The notes beneath the pieces were generated by a model. It had not been told where the DNA came from. It saw nothing but the letters and a program-made list of their open reading frames with translations, and did no database searches. This document shows positions 52,536-62,364 of a stretch of DNA of 64,000 bases, piece after piece (the first letter of the stretch is position 1; each line of letters starts with the position of its first letter). The position numbers and the translations under genes were made by a program. Origin of the DNA: Bacteroidales bacterium (GTDB lineage: Bacteria > Bacteroidota > Bacteroidia > Bacteroidales > F082); the NCBI GenBank assembly GCA_016936355.1, contig JAFGYB010000023.1, forward strand, positions 124,001 through 188,000, read 5' to 3'.

Positions 52536-54425
52536 TTAATTCTTTTCGTGTAACTGGATAATGGCTCGTTTGATGCCTTCCACCTCCAGTCCGCACAAGC
52601 GGTACAGCGATTCCTTATCGCCGTGTTCCATAAAGCGGTCGGGAATACCCAGAAAAATCTGTTGCCCTTTCCAGTTTTTCCGGATTGCTAATGTGGAAAT
52701 AACAGAGGCCAGTCCCCCATTCAATACCCCGTCTTCAACAGTGACTATTTTATTGAAATTCCCGAACACTTCATCAATAAGTTCAAGATCCAGGGGTTTG
52801 AGAAAACGCAGATCGTACAAAGCTGCCGAAATGTTTTCCGTTTCCAGTTGACTGCAGGCTTCCAGGGCATAATTGCCGGGTTGTCCTATGCTGAGTACAG
52901 CAACTTCATTCCCTTCTTTGATCCTCCTTCCCTTCCCGATTTCCAGTTTTCGAAAAGGCTGCTGCCATTGGGAGGCGTCCATAAAACCATAGCCACGGGG
53001 ATACCGGATGGCAAAAGGCCCCTGACTGTAGCGTTGTGCCGTATACATCAGATTGCGCAGTTCAGCCTCATCCATAGGGGCTGCAACCGTCATGTTGGGA
53101 ATGCTGTTCAAGAAGGCCAGGTCAAAAACACCGTGATGTGTGGGACCGTCGGATCCCACCAGTCCGGCACGGTCGAGACCGAAAATCACCGGCAGGTTTT
53201 GAAGGGCCACATCATGGATCACCTGATCGTAGGCCCGTTGCAAAAACGTGGAATAAATGGTACAAAAAGGAGTATATCCTTCGGCTGCCAGTCCGGCCGA
53301 AAAAGTGACGGCGTGTTGCTCTGCAATACCCACGTCAAAAACCCGGTCGGGAAATTCGTCCCGCATATACGTCAAAGCGGAACCCGTGGGCATAGCCGGA
53401 GTCACTGCCACCAGCCGATCGTTTAATCGGGCTAAATCAAGCAAGGTTCTACCATACACTTCCTGATAGGTAATCCGGTTTTCTTTGTCCTTTGCCAGTA
53501 ATGCACCCGTATGCCGGTCGAAGGGACCCGGTGCATGATAGAGGGTTTGCTGTTTCTCAGCTTCCTCGAAGCCCTTGCCTTTGGTAGTCACAATATGCAA
53601 CAACCGGGGGCCGTCCAGTTTTTTCATTTCTTCCAAAACGGCGATCAGCAACTGCACATCGTTGCCGTTGATGGGTCCGATATAGGTAAAATGAAAAGCT
53701 TCAAACAAATTGCTGCTGCGCAAAAAAGAACTTTTGCTTTTTTTCAGCGCTTCCTGCCGACGGCGGTTGCTTTTCTGAATCCGTTTTTTCAGATCGGCAA
53801 GCTCGAACACCTTTTCAGAAGCCATTCCCGTTAAGTAATCCTTAATAACACCTGCATTTTTATCGATGGAAATACCGTTATCGTTCAAGATCAGTAAGAG
53901 ATTGGCATTGCTGTCGCCCACATTGTTCAGCCCTTCCAGTGCCATCCCGCCGGTCATGGCACCGTCGCCGATGACGGCAATGTGGTGGCGGTCTTTTTCT
54001 CCTTTCAACGCTGAGGCCACAGCCATTCCCAATGCCGCCGAAACAGAAGTGGAAGCATGGCCGGTTCCAAAGGTATCGTAGGGACTTTCCTTACGGGAAG
54101 GGAAACCACTGATACCGCCGTATTGACGAAGGGTTTTAAAAACATCGCGCCTTCCGGTCAGAATTTTATGGGGATAAGCCTGATGTCCCACATCCCAGAT
54201 CAAGCGGTCGTAAGGTGTATTGAAAACATAGTGCAGGGCAATGGATAGTTCCACCACGCCCAGACTGGAACCCAGGTGACCCGGATGCACGGAGGTAACA
54301 TCCAGAATAAAATCACGCAATTCATCCGCCAGCTGCACCAGCTGTTCCTGACTGAGATTCTTCAAATCATCAGGACTGTCGATGGTGGCCAGCAACGGGC
54401 CGGGTTTCAGCTCATTTTTTTCCAT
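52536..54425 (-). CDS. dxs: 1-deoxy-D-xylulose-5-phosphate synthase
   Basis: The 629-residue protein from MEKNELKPGPLLATI condenses pyruvate and glyceraldehyde 3-phosphate, the first step of the MEP isoprenoid pathway. TVVHPGHLG-type SVHPGHLGSSLG, the thiamine diphosphate motif GDGAMTGGMALEGLNN, the transketolase-like DVGIAEQHAVTFSAGLA and DRAGLVGSDGPTHHG are all present. Length fits the family. It is monocistronic. A TAnnTTTG element ends only four bases before the ATG, which implies an almost leaderless mRNA. Confidence 0.96.
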   Translation of the reverse strand: MEKNELKPGPLLATIDSPDDLKNLSQEQLVQLADELRDFILDVTSVHPGHLGSSLGVVELSIALHYVFNTPYDRLIWDVGHQAYPHKILTGRRDVFKTLRQYGGISGFPSRKESPYDTFGTGHASTSVSAALGMAVASALKGEKDRHHIAVIGDGAMTGGMALEGLNNVGDSNANLLLILNDNGISIDKNAGVIKDYLTGMASEKVFELADLKKRIQKSNRRRQEALKKSKSSFLRSSNLFEAFHFTYIGPINGNDVQLLIAVLEEMKKLDGPRLLHIVTTKGKGFEEAEKQQTLYHAPGPFDRHTGALLAKDKENRITYQEVYGRTLLDLARLNDRLVAVTPAMPTGSALTYMRDEFPDRVFDVGIAEQHAVTFSAGLAAEGYTPFCTIYSTFLQRAYDQVIHDVALQNLPVIFGLDRAGLVGSDGPTHHGVFDLAFLNSIPNMTVAAPMDEAELRNLMYTAQRYSQGPFAIRYPRGYGFMDASQWQQPFRKLEIGKGRRIKEGNEVAVLSIGQPGNYALEACSQLETENISAALYDLRFLKPLDLELIDEVFGNFNKIVTVEDGVLNGGLASVISTLAIRKNWKGQQIFLGIPDRFMEHGDKESLYRLCGLEVEGIKRAIIQLHEKN

Positions 54426-54429
54426 GCAG

Positions 54430-54437
54430 CAAAAGTA
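54430..54437 (-). promoter_or_regulatory. -7 element immediately upstream of dxs
   Basis: Minus strand TACTTTTG, a full TAnnTTTG match, followed by CTGC and the ATG at 54425. Transcription would begin at or next to the start codon. Confidence 0.5.
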
Positions 54438-54559
54438 GGGAAAATACGATAGAAAGCCCCTTGTCATCCAATTGTCAGAACGTGGTCATCTGCTTGTTTC
54501 ACTATTACCTGACTAGGGTTTTCCTATCATTTGACCCTCGCATGACTATTGCTCCGCGA

Positions 54560-54592
54560 TTGCCTTACAATAAATAAGATGTACTATCTTTG
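54560..54592 (+). promoter_or_regulatory. Promoter of lysS
   Basis: TTG at 54560-54562 and TATCTTTG at 54585-54592, 22 bases apart. The leader is about 21 nt. Confidence 0.68.
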
Positions 54593-54619
54593 CACAAATT
54601 TTTAAAACAGAAGAGTTAG

Positions 54620-56347
54620 ATGCAGCATTTAAGTGAACAGGAACAGGTGAGGCGCAATGCTTTGGAGGAGATGAAAAAACTGGGTATCAACCCTTATCCT
54701 CAGGCTGAATATAAGACAAATGCCTACGCTGCCGATGTGTTGAAACAATTTCCGAAAGACAATAGTTTGTTCCGGGAAGTGAGCATGGCCGGACGGATCA
54801 TGAGCCGCAGGATCATGGGAGCCGCTTCGTTTGCAGAAATCAAAGATTCCACCGGCAGAATCCAGTTGTACATCAAACGGGATGAAATTTGCCCTGAAGA
54901 AGACAAAAACCTGTATAATGTTGTGTTTAAACGCCTGCTGGATATCGGCGACTTTATCGGAATTAAAGGCTATGTGTTTACCACACAAATGGGGGAAACC
55001 ACGGTTCATGTTACCGAACTGACTGTGTTGGCCAAATCGCTGCGCCCGTTACCCATTGTAAAAGAAAAAGACGGTAAAGTATACGATGCCTTTACCGATC
55101 CGGACCAACGCTATCGTCAGCGCTATGTGGATCTGATCGTAAACGACAAGGTAAAAGATATTTTTACCCGGAGAGCTATGGTGTTGCGTTCCATGCGGGA
55201 ATTTTTGAATGAAAAAGGATATCTGGAAGTAGAAACCCCCATCCTGCAGTCCATACCTGGTGGTGCTGCCGCCCGTCCTTTCATTACCCACCACAACGCT
55301 CTCGACATGCCGCTCTATTTACGGATCGCCAATGAGTTGTATTTGAAGCGACTCATCGTTGGGGGCTATGAAGGGGTATTTGAGTTTGCCAAGGACTTCC
55401 GTAACGAAGGGATGGACCGGTTCCACAACCCCGAATTTACCCAAATGGAAATGTATGTGGCATACAAAGATTACCTGTGGATGATGAAAACCACCGAGCA
55501 GATGGTAGAAAAGATCACCCAAGACCTCTATGGAACCACCAAAGTGCAGGTTGGTGAACATGTGATCGACTTTGCCGCACCATACAAACGAATCAGCATT
55601 CTGGATTCCATCAAAGAGCATACGGGCATCGATGTAAGCGAAATGGATGAATCCGCTTTGCGTGAGACCTGTAAAACCCTGGGCATCGAAACCGATGAAA
55701 CCATGGGAAAAGGGAAACTCATCGACGAAATCTTTGGAGAAAAGTGCGAGGGAAAATACATTCAGCCCACGTTTATTACCGACTATCCGGTGGAAATGTC
55801 ACCCTTGTGTAAACGCCACCGCGACAATCCGGAACTGACCGAACGCTTCGAACTCATGGTCAACGGGAAGGAACTGGCCAACGCCTATACCGAGCTGAAC
55901 GACCCCATCGACCAGCGTTTGCGGTTTGAGGAACAGGTTCGTTTGGCAGAAAAAGGAGATGACGAAGCCATGTATATCGACTACGACTTCCTCAGAGCGC
56001 TGGAATACGGCATGCCCCCAACCTCAGGAATGGGGATTGGCATCGATCGCCTGGTGATGCTGCTGACCAACCAGGCCTCCATACAGGAAGTATTGTTTTT
56101 CCCCCAAATGAGACCCGAAAAACCGGTCAAGGTTTTCGGCCCCAAAGACTTTGTGGCCATCGGTGTACCGGAAGTATGGAGCGAAGTGATCATGGAAGCC
56201 GGTTTTGCCAAACCCGAAGATCTGGCTGATACCAAGACTACCCTCATCCAGCAAAAACTCAACGGAATGCGCAAAAAGAATAAGCTGGATATTCCGGCCG
56301 TACAGGTTGAGGAAATCGAACAATGGATCGATAACCTGAAGAAATAA
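54620..56347 (+). CDS. lysS: Lysyl-tRNA synthetase, class II
   Basis: The 575-residue protein has an N-terminal OB-fold anticodon domain ([22 protein letters not shown]) and a class II core. Motif 1 is near [21 protein letters not shown], motif 2 is [24 protein letters not shown] and motif 3 is [20 protein letters not shown]. The C-terminal extension of about 75 residues after motif 3 is usual in this phylum. It attaches lysine to tRNA-Lys. It is monocistronic, with its own promoter and terminator. Confidence 0.97.
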   Translation: MQHLSEQEQVRRNALEEMKKLGINPYPQAEYKTNAYAADVLKQFPKDNSLFREVSMAGRIMSRRIMGAASFAEIKDSTGRIQLYIKRDEICPEEDKNLYNVVFKRLLDIGDFIGIKGYVFTTQMGETTVHVTELTVLAKSLRPLPIVKEKDGKVYDAFTDPDQRYRQRYVDLIVNDKVKDIFTRRAMVLRSMREFLNEKGYLEVETPILQSIPGGAAARPFITHHNALDMPLYLRIANELYLKRLIVGGYEGVFEFAKDFRNEGMDRFHNPEFTQMEMYVAYKDYLWMMKTTEQMVEKITQDLYGTTKVQVGEHVIDFAAPYKRISILDSIKEHTGIDVSEMDESALRETCKTLGIETDETMGKGKLIDEIFGEKCEGKYIQPTFITDYPVEMSPLCKRHRDNPELTERFELMVNGKELANAYTELNDPIDQRLRFEEQVRLAEKGDDEAMYIDYDFLRALEYGMPPTSGMGIGIDRLVMLLTNQASIQEVLFFPQMRPEKPVKVFGPKDFVAIGVPEVWSEVIMEAGFAKPEDLADTKTTLIQQKLNGMRKKNKLDIPAVQVEEIEQWIDNLKK

Positions 56348-56350
56348 ATA

Positions 56351-56378
56351 AAAAAGCCCTGCCTGTCAGGGCTTTTTT
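56351..56378 (+). terminator. Rho-independent terminator of lysS
   Basis: AAAAGCCCTG, CCTGT loop, CAGGGCTTTT plus further T, 4 nt after the stop codon. Confidence 0.9.
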
Positions 56379-56533
56379 ATTTGCCCGACTTCGCATCAGC
56401 TCTCTGCATACAGTTATCAAAAAAGCACTGTTCATTTCTTGTTACCCCAATATTTGATTATCACCAATTATTGCTTATTTTTATCCAAACTGATGCAAAG
56501 TAGTGACTTGCATGTCATAAAACTCATTCCGTT

Positions 56534-57691
56534 ATGAAAAAAATTACAGGATTCATTCTCAGCACATGGATCGCCGCCTTATTCATGCTGCCGCCGGTTC
56601 AGTCCTATGCACAGACTACATTACCGACAAAAAAAAGCGGTTCGTATTGGTATATCAATGCAAATTCAGGTACCAGTATCTTCTATGGCGACATTAAAAC
56701 CAAAGGCTTGTTTCCGGTTGTCCGTGACGGGCACAGTGAATGGAGGATGGGAGGCGGATTGCAGTTGGGATGGCAGATTTCTCCCGTTTTCGGTTTGCGC
56801 GGTCAGGGTTTGTACGGACAGTTATCCGGTATCAAGACCAGTCTGGATCAATTCTTCCAGGCAGATTATCTTGAATTTAACCTGAATGCTACGGTGAGCC
56901 TTATGAACCTGATTTCAGGATACAAATCAGGAAGAAAATGGAATGTCTATTTGCTGGGGGGTGTTGGTTTAACCAACTATAACTCCACCGCCTACAAATT
57001 AAGTGACCTCAGTCTGGTCGGACGGATGGGATACGGATACGGCCATGGTATTGGCAAACGAACACTGGAAGGCATTGTCACCGGCGGGCTTGGTGTTAGC
57101 TATCAAGTTAACGACAAATGGAGTCTACAGTTTGAAACGGCCAACCGGGTTGCTAATTCAGATGCGATGGACCTGTGGGTGAACAATTATAAATACGATG
57201 TTTACAATTATACTTCATTGGGGGTATCGTTCCGGTTTGGTCAGAGCCATTCGAAAAAGACTCCGGCCAGTCAAAACAACACCATACCGCTGTTGGATAC
57301 TCACCTGAAAAAGCCAGCCGGACAAAAGCCACCGGTTACAACCCCGGCAGCAGCTGATACAACACAAAAAACCGTTGCTCAGCCTAAGAAAGAAATTCAA
57401 CCGGTTCGAACCATTCTTCCGGTCAAACCGATCCTTGAGTACCGGGTACAGATCAGGGCCCGTTACGGTAAGCCCGTATCAACGGAATATTTAAGTAAAA
57501 AATACAATATTCCGGAAATGCAGATCAGAATGAACATGCACAACGGATACTATATCTATACAGTCGGTTCCTATGACACCTATATGCAGGCCCGTACCCG
57601 AAGAGATCAGCTGAAAACACAAAACGGAGTGTACGATGCTTTTGTGGTTGCATTCAAAAACGGAAGAAGACTGGATAAACTTCCTAAATAG
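56534..57691 (+). CDS. Outer-membrane barrel protein with C-terminal SPOR-like domain
   Basis: The 385-residue product has a signal peptide ending QSYAQ and then an eight-strand-like barrel region (residues 35-235: WYINANSGTSIFYGDIK, GGGLQLGWQISPVFGLR). A Pro/Lys/Thr-rich linker spans 240-295, and a C-terminal unit (300-380) reads YRVQIRARYG, GYYIYTVGSYDTYMQARTRRDQL. The last part has the spacing of a SPOR domain, which binds denuded peptidoglycan, so the protein probably ties the outer membrane to the wall. It lies close to an MltD-like transglycosylase, which fits a cell-wall role. Confidence 0.8.
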   Translation: MKKITGFILSTWIAALFMLPPVQSYAQTTLPTKKSGSYWYINANSGTSIFYGDIKTKGLFPVVRDGHSEWRMGGGLQLGWQISPVFGLRGQGLYGQLSGIKTSLDQFFQADYLEFNLNATVSLMNLISGYKSGRKWNVYLLGGVGLTNYNSTAYKLSDLSLVGRMGYGYGHGIGKRTLEGIVTGGLGVSYQVNDKWSLQFETANRVANSDAMDLWVNNYKYDVYNYTSLGVSFRFGQSHSKKTPASQNNTIPLLDTHLKKPAGQKPPVTTPAAADTTQKTVAQPKKEIQPVRTILPVKPILEYRVQIRARYGKPVSTEYLSKKYNIPEMQIRMNMHNGYYIYTVGSYDTYMQARTRRDQLKTQNGVYDAFVVAFKNGRRLDKLPK

Positions 57692-57762
57692 AATTATTTT
57701 TCTCGCGACCGATGAAATATCTTCCGCGAAGGTCCGTTTGTACAACGAAAAAAGAAAGGAAT

Positions 57763-57882
57763 ATGGGTAAAAATATTTTTAATTACGATCGGGAAAAAGA
57801 CAAGTTGCCGATAAACATCACCCTGCTGATCATTGTTGCCTCTATTGCAGCGGCAGTTTATTTGTCCTTTGTGGTCGTTTAA
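57763..57882 (+). CDS. 39-residue single-pass membrane protein
   Basis: A purine-rich AAAGAAAGGA lies just before the ATG. The peptide starts MGKNIFNYDREKDKLP and then has an uninterrupted hydrophobic helix (INITLLIIVASIAAAVYLS) ending with VVV. Its composition (charged cytoplasmic head plus one membrane span) and good ribosome-binding site support translation. No family was recognised. It sits 71 nt after the SPOR protein gene and 68 nt before the tatA promoter, so it is probably cotranscribed with the former. Confidence 0.55.
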   Translation: MGKNIFNYDREKDKLPINITLLIIVASIAAAVYLSFVVV

Positions 57883-57950
57883 CCGGTCAGCATTTTTTGG
57901 TTCAAACCGACTAAATAATATTTTTTCATACCCATGTGGACGATTTATTT

Positions 57951-57958
57951 TACTTTTG
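57951..57958 (+). promoter_or_regulatory. -7 element of the tatA promoter
   Basis: TACTTTTG, a full TAnnTTTG match, 22 nt upstream of the tatA ATG. Confidence 0.6.
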
Positions 57959-57980
57959 AGGGCACAAAATAAACAAGATC

Positions 57981-58208
57981 ATGAACGTTATCTATTTGCA
58001 ACAAGCCGGTTGGTTTGGAACTCCGGAAATCATACTCATTGTTTTGGCTATTATCTTGTTGTTTGGTGGAAAAAAGATTCCTGAACTCATGCGCGGACTG
58101 GGCAAAGGAGTGAAGGAATTTAAAGATGGAGTTTCCGATCCTGAAAAAGAAAATTCTGAAAAGAAAAAGGAATCGGATGAATCTAAAGATGACTCTAAAA
58201 AAGAGTAA
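57981..58208 (+). CDS. tatA: Sec-independent protein translocase TatA
   Basis: The 75-residue protein has a short N-terminus with [20 protein letters not shown], the single membrane helix and its FGGKKIPE hinge. The amphipathic helix ([19 protein letters not shown]) and a Lys/Glu/Ser-rich tail follow. TatA polymers form the passage for folded proteins in the twin-arginine pathway. TatC is not nearby, which is common in this phylum. It lies 82 nt upstream of the MltD-like gene. Confidence 0.94.
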   Translation: MNVIYLQQAGWFGTPEIILIVLAIILLFGGKKIPELMRGLGKGVKEFKDGVSDPEKENSEKKKESDESKDDSKKE

Positions 58209-58290
58209 ACCGTTGTGGGCTTTGAATTTTTGTCTTTTTGCTCACCAAAAAGAAACTATTTCTTGATTCTGATTACCAGGAGATTTTAAC

Positions 58291-60120
58291 ATGAGATTGA
58301 ATAAAAGTTATTTGCTATTACTGATCGTTGGATTTACTTACGGAAACCTGTCGGCACAAGACTCCCTGAACTCGAAGATGCCCGACACCACTTCTCAAAT
58401 CAATGTTGATACCACTGCCATGGACACCCTGAAGGCGGATACGGTCCACCTCATTGATGACCTGCCGTCCACCATGGATTCCATCCAGCTTCCGTCCAAA
58501 ATCAGTTCCCTCAACCGGGTAAACGACAGCATACAGAAAGTCACCTACTACAATGGACATAAACTGATTCAGGATTCCCCCATCGTGGAAGCACTGGACA
58601 GTCTGTCGTATGTAAAATATTATCGTAAAGAATACCTCATTCTGGACACAAACCTTAGGAAGCCTGAAAAAATCAGCAACTCATCAGTCATTCCCACATT
58701 CCCCGATTCGGTGTATGCCAAACGCATTGCCGCTCTGAATGTGGAGACTCCCTTTGATTTTGTCTTCAACAAACAGGTAAAAGCGTTCATCGACTTGTAT
58801 GCAGTTCGAAAGAGAAGGCTCACGGAGAAAGTATTGGGATTGGCCAAGATCTATTTCCCGATGATTGAACAGGAGCTGGACAAATACAACCTGCCATTGG
58901 AAATCAAATATCTGGCCGTTGTGGAATCGGCTTTGAACCCGGCAGCCGGATCACCCAAAGGAGCCAAAGGACTTTGGCAGTTTATGTACGGAACCGGTAA
59001 AGTATACGGATTAAAGGTGACCTCTATGGTTGATGACCGGTACGATCCGTACAAATCAACGATTGCCGCCTGTAAACACCTGCAGGATTTGTACGACATT
59101 TACGGACACTGGTCACTGGCACTGGCGGCCTACAATTCGGGGGTGGGAAATGTAAACCGTGCCATTCGCCGTGCCGGAGGTACCAAAAACTACTGGGCCA
59201 TCTGGCCTTATCTTCCCAGAGAAACCCGCGGTTATGTCCCTGCATTCATTGCCGTTAACTACATCATGCACTATGCAGCCGAACACAACCTGCATGCTAT
59301 GACCCCGGGAATCTTCTTTTACGATATTGATACGGTAACTGTACACAACGTATTATCCTTTGATCAGCTGCATGAAATGCTCGGCATTCCTTTGGACGAA
59401 TTAAAATTCCTGAATCCTGAATTTAAAATGGGTATCATTCCGGCATACGACGGGAAAAGTTATACGCTTCGTATCCCCCGCCAGTTCACCGATGAATTTT
59501 TGAACAATGAAAAAGCACTGTACGCGTTCAAAACAAAAAAAGGTATTGCCCATGATAAACTGATGGCTGAAATCAAAAAACTCGGAAACCGTCAGATTCA
59601 CATTGTTAAATATGGAGAAAACCTGGGATCCATCGCCAGACGTTATCATGTGTATGTCAGTCAGCTGAAAAGCTGGAATCGCCTGCGCAGCAGCCGGATT
59701 TATGCCGGACAAAAGCTGGTGCTGTTTGGATACAACAGCAGTCATTATTACAGCAGCCGGAGTCCAATTTCCCGATCCAAAGACAAAACAATTCATGTGA
59801 TTCGCCGGGGTGAGAACCTGGCTATGATTGCCAAGGAATACAAATGCACGGTAACAGACCTGAAAGAGTGGAACAACCTGAAAAGCGACATCATTTATCC
59901 GGGTCGGAAAATTTACGTTTACAAACCCAACGAAAAAAGTATTGCAACGATTAAGGACCAGAAATTTGTGTATCACATTGTAAAACCCGGTGATACACTT
60001 TGGGATATTGCACAGGAATACGATGGGGTAACCGTGGCACAAATTAAACGCCTGAACAACATCCGAAATGCACAAAAGCTGAGACCCGGACAAAAAATTA
60101 AGATTGCTCTTGTAGGCTGA
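58291..60120 (+). CDS. MltD-like membrane-associated lytic transglycosylase with three LysM domains
   Basis: The 609-residue protein has a signal peptide ending NLSAQ. A Ser/Asp-rich leader spans to about 140. The SLT family 1 catalytic domain (175-330) has the catalytic Glu212 in VVESALNPAAGSPKGAKGLW and the LAAYNSGVGNVNRAI motif. Three LysM repeats end the protein at about 447-490, 508-550 and 565-608, the last starting YHIVKPGDTLWDIA. It cleaves peptidoglycan glycan strands to 1,6-anhydro ends; LysM binds the glycan. E. coli MltD has two LysM units. Confidence 0.93.
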   Translation: MRLNKSYLLLLIVGFTYGNLSAQDSLNSKMPDTTSQINVDTTAMDTLKADTVHLIDDLPSTMDSIQLPSKISSLNRVNDSIQKVTYYNGHKLIQDSPIVEALDSLSYVKYYRKEYLILDTNLRKPEKISNSSVIPTFPDSVYAKRIAALNVETPFDFVFNKQVKAFIDLYAVRKRRLTEKVLGLAKIYFPMIEQELDKYNLPLEIKYLAVVESALNPAAGSPKGAKGLWQFMYGTGKVYGLKVTSMVDDRYDPYKSTIAACKHLQDLYDIYGHWSLALAAYNSGVGNVNRAIRRAGGTKNYWAIWPYLPRETRGYVPAFIAVNYIMHYAAEHNLHAMTPGIFFYDIDTVTVHNVLSFDQLHEMLGIPLDELKFLNPEFKMGIIPAYDGKSYTLRIPRQFTDEFLNNEKALYAFKTKKGIAHDKLMAEIKKLGNRQIHIVKYGENLGSIARRYHVYVSQLKSWNRLRSSRIYAGQKLVLFGYNSSHYYSSRSPISRSKDKTIHVIRRGENLAMIAKEYKCTVTDLKEWNNLKSDIIYPGRKIYVYKPNEKSIATIKDQKFVYHIVKPGDTLWDIAQEYDGVTVAQIKRLNNIRNAQKLRPGQKIKIALVG

Positions 60121-60220
60121 TGCAGGTCTTATGCTCTTTTTGCATAAGCGTTCATAATAAGTATTCTGTCGTTGCGTTCATTATTATACACAGGATGCAT
60201 CTTGCTCCTAAAATATTTTT

Positions 60221-61255
60221 ATGATGAAAACAAAATTGATTCTTAGTATGCTGGCAGGTGTCATTTTGATGACCGGGTTAAACTCCTGCAATATGGGATC
60301 AAACAAAACCAGCTCCGGTTCTTACAAAACAAGTTCAATGGGTAGCACAGCCGAATTGCTTGTTGTGCTGCAAAATGAACAGCAGTGGGATAATCCCATA
60401 GGGACAACCATAAAAAAATATTTTGCTGCCGATCAGTTTGGCATGCCTCAGGCCGAACCCATTTTTAAACTGCTTCATTTAAAGCAGGATCTTTTCAACA
60501 ACAGTTTCCAAAAAGAAAGAAACATCTTTATTGTGAACATTGATCCTAAAGTTAAGAAACCGGTTATTCAGGTACGGAGAGATGTTTGGGCCGCTCCACA
60601 GTTGGTGTTCACTTTAACGGCTCCCAATATTGAGTCCTTCGTTCAGGAGTTTACCAAACGGCATGAATACTTTATCGATAAATATTTTGAATCGGAACGA
60701 AGCCGCATCCTGGATGTGTATAAAACCACACTCAACAACAAAGTAATCCAAAAAGTCAGTAGCCAGTTTGATTTCACCATGGATGTGCCTGCCGGCTATT
60801 ATGTGGCTAAAACAGGCCCTGGATTTATGTGGATCCGTCACGAAGCTTCTATGTACAGCCAGGGAATACTGGTTATTTCCCTGCCCTATACCGATACCAC
60901 TCAGTTTTCAAGGGATCAGATTCTGGATCGGATCCAGAAATTTGAACGCAGGTATGTGCCGGGTCCCACGAAAGGTTCATACATGAGTCTGGATCGCGAA
61001 TTTGTGATCCCCAGGATGCAATTGGTGCATGATTTCCCGGCACCTTACACCGAAGAAATACGAGGACTGTGGAGGGTTGAGAATGATTTCATGGGAGGTC
61101 CGTTTGTTAGTTATACCTTCCTCAACAAAAACAACAATCAAATTGTTACGTTGTTTGGTTATGTTTACGAACCGAATAAAAACAAACGCGATTTACTCTT
61201 GCAGGTTGAATCTGTGCTTTATTCCACCGACTTCGGCAACAGGACCAAAAAATAA
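60221..61255 (+). CDS. DUF4837 family lipoprotein
   Basis: The 344-residue product has a lipoprotein signal with Cys at the end of TGLNSC and a Ser/Gly/Thr-rich spacer. The DUF4837 body then begins AELLVVLQNEQQWDNPIG and includes KERNIFIVNID, RRDVWAAPQLVFTLTAP and the late EIRGLWRVENDFMGGPFV segment. The family is restricted to Bacteroidota and has no known function. It follows the transglycosylase gene by 100 nt and ends at a terminator. Confidence 0.85.
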   Translation: MMKTKLILSMLAGVILMTGLNSCNMGSNKTSSGSYKTSSMGSTAELLVVLQNEQQWDNPIGTTIKKYFAADQFGMPQAEPIFKLLHLKQDLFNNSFQKERNIFIVNIDPKVKKPVIQVRRDVWAAPQLVFTLTAPNIESFVQEFTKRHEYFIDKYFESERSRILDVYKTTLNNKVIQKVSSQFDFTMDVPAGYYVAKTGPGFMWIRHEASMYSQGILVISLPYTDTTQFSRDQILDRIQKFERRYVPGPTKGSYMSLDREFVIPRMQLVHDFPAPYTEEIRGLWRVENDFMGGPFVSYTFLNKNNNQIVTLFGYVYEPNKNKRDLLLQVESVLYSTDFGNRTKK

Positions 61256-61282
61256 AATTTCTTTTCATTTTTTATTTACCAG

Positions 61283-61320
61283 AAAAGCGGCATTTTTCCC
61301 GAGGGAATGGTGCCGTTTTT
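61283..61320 (+). terminator. Terminator after the DUF4837 gene
   Basis: AAAAGCGGCA and TGCCGTTTTT arms with a partly paired TTTTTCCCGAGGGAATGG interior, 27 nt past the stop codon. Confidence 0.75.
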
Positions 61321-61387
61321 ATTTTGAGTATTTTAGCTACATTTCGGAATAAAACAGGGGTTAAAACTGTCTATAAGTAAAAACTAT

Positions 61388-61942
61388 TTGGAACATAAGC
61401 TGTCAAAATATAAGGAAGATAGTGAATTGGTTGCGCGCGCAAAAAACGGCGACCTGGCTGCTTTTGAGGAAATCGTAAACAAATACAAATCCCTGATGGC
61501 GAAAGTTATCATTGGGATGGTAGGGAACAGAGAAGACGCAGAAGATATTGGTCAGGAGGCATTTATCCGGTTTTACAATTCGATGCATCAGTATCATGCC
61601 GAAGCCAGCCTGAGTACGTACCTTACGCGCATAGCCATCAACCTTTCGCTGAACGAATTAAAAAAACGACAGTCAAAAAAATGGTTGAGTCTGGAATCAA
61701 AACACGAACAGTTTCATGCTGATAATGATACATCCAGGCAACGCGACGAAAAAGAAATTGTTGAAAAGGCATTGGAACAACTGGAAACAAAATACAAAAG
61801 CGTAGTGGTCCTGCGATTGATCCAGGGTTTCTCAACCAAGGAAACGGCCAAAATTCTGAAACTCCCATTAGGTACTGTACTTTCGAGGTTAGCAAGAGGA
61901 CAGGAAAAATTAAAGGAAATTATTACTGAAATGGAAAGATAA
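61388..61942 (+). CDS. ECF-type RNA polymerase sigma factor
   Basis: The 184-residue protein starts at TTG 61388; no ATG lies near the family N-terminus. Region 2 (residues 25-90) has DAEDIGQEAFIRFYN and STYLTRIAINLSLNELKKR. Region 4 (130-180) has YKSVVVLRLIQGFSTKETAKIL and GTVLSRLARGQEKLKE. It lacks region 3, as ECF factors do. The two genes downstream (gaps 5 and 15 nt) look like an anti-sigma factor and a periplasmic Spy/CnrX-type sensor, an arrangement recalling CnrYXH metal-response systems. Confidence 0.92.
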   Translation: MEHKLSKYKEDSELVARAKNGDLAAFEEIVNKYKSLMAKVIIGMVGNREDAEDIGQEAFIRFYNSMHQYHAEASLSTYLTRIAINLSLNELKKRQSKKWLSLESKHEQFHADNDTSRQRDEKEIVEKALEQLETKYKSVVVLRLIQGFSTKETAKILKLPLGTVLSRLARGQEKLKEIITEMER

Positions 61943-61947
61943 AGCTC

Positions 61948-62349
61948 ATGAAAACAGAAGTAAAAAAACTAAAGAAATTGCTCTATCGTTCTTTCGACAC
62001 GACCCTGAACAAGAAAGAACAACTCGAACTGCAGAAAGGGATGGAGCAATATCCGGAGCTGACTGATGAAAAAAATTCGGTAGCCAGTCTGCGCCACAGA
62101 TTGTTCAAACAGGACTCTTCGTTTTCTGCAGGATTTGAAGACCAACTGATGGACAAAATTCGAGAAAACAAAGCGGCCTCCAATATTTTCACTATTAAAC
62201 CCACGTTTCGGGCAGTCGCACTTTCCGGTGTGGCAGCCATTGTTGTTGTCCTCATCAGCGTATATTTTATCGACGGAAGTTTGACGATCGACAGCCTGAT
62301 GGGTATCAACAGTTACAATCCTGATTTGGGTATGCTCACCTTTTTCTAA
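61948..62349 (+). CDS. Probable anti-sigma factor, single-pass membrane protein
   Basis: The 133-residue protein has a charged cytoplasmic N-terminal half (KKLKKLLYRSFDTTLNKKEQ, then ELQKGMEQYPELTDEK) and one membrane helix at about 87-107 (AVALSGVAAIVVVLISVYF). Only 25 residues lie outside. No zinc-binding ZAS motif is present. Position directly after an ECF sigma gene and the topology support an anti-sigma role; sequence identity to known families was not recognised. Confidence 0.7.
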   Translation: MKTEVKKLKKLLYRSFDTTLNKKEQLELQKGMEQYPELTDEKNSVASLRHRLFKQDSSFSAGFEDQLMDKIRENKAASNIFTIKPTFRAVALSGVAAIVVVLISVYFIDGSLTIDSLMGINSYNPDLGMLTFF

Positions 62350-62364
62350 TTAAAATCAGAAACC

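Noticed and set aside
54438-54619. Possible riboswitch (thiamine diphosphate type) between dxs and lysS
   Set aside because: No conserved aptamer core was found, and the dxs promoter leaves no room for a leader.
60128-60148. CTTATGC/GCATAAG hairpin after the MltD-like gene
   Set aside because: It has only seven base pairs and no T tract, so it was not called a terminator.
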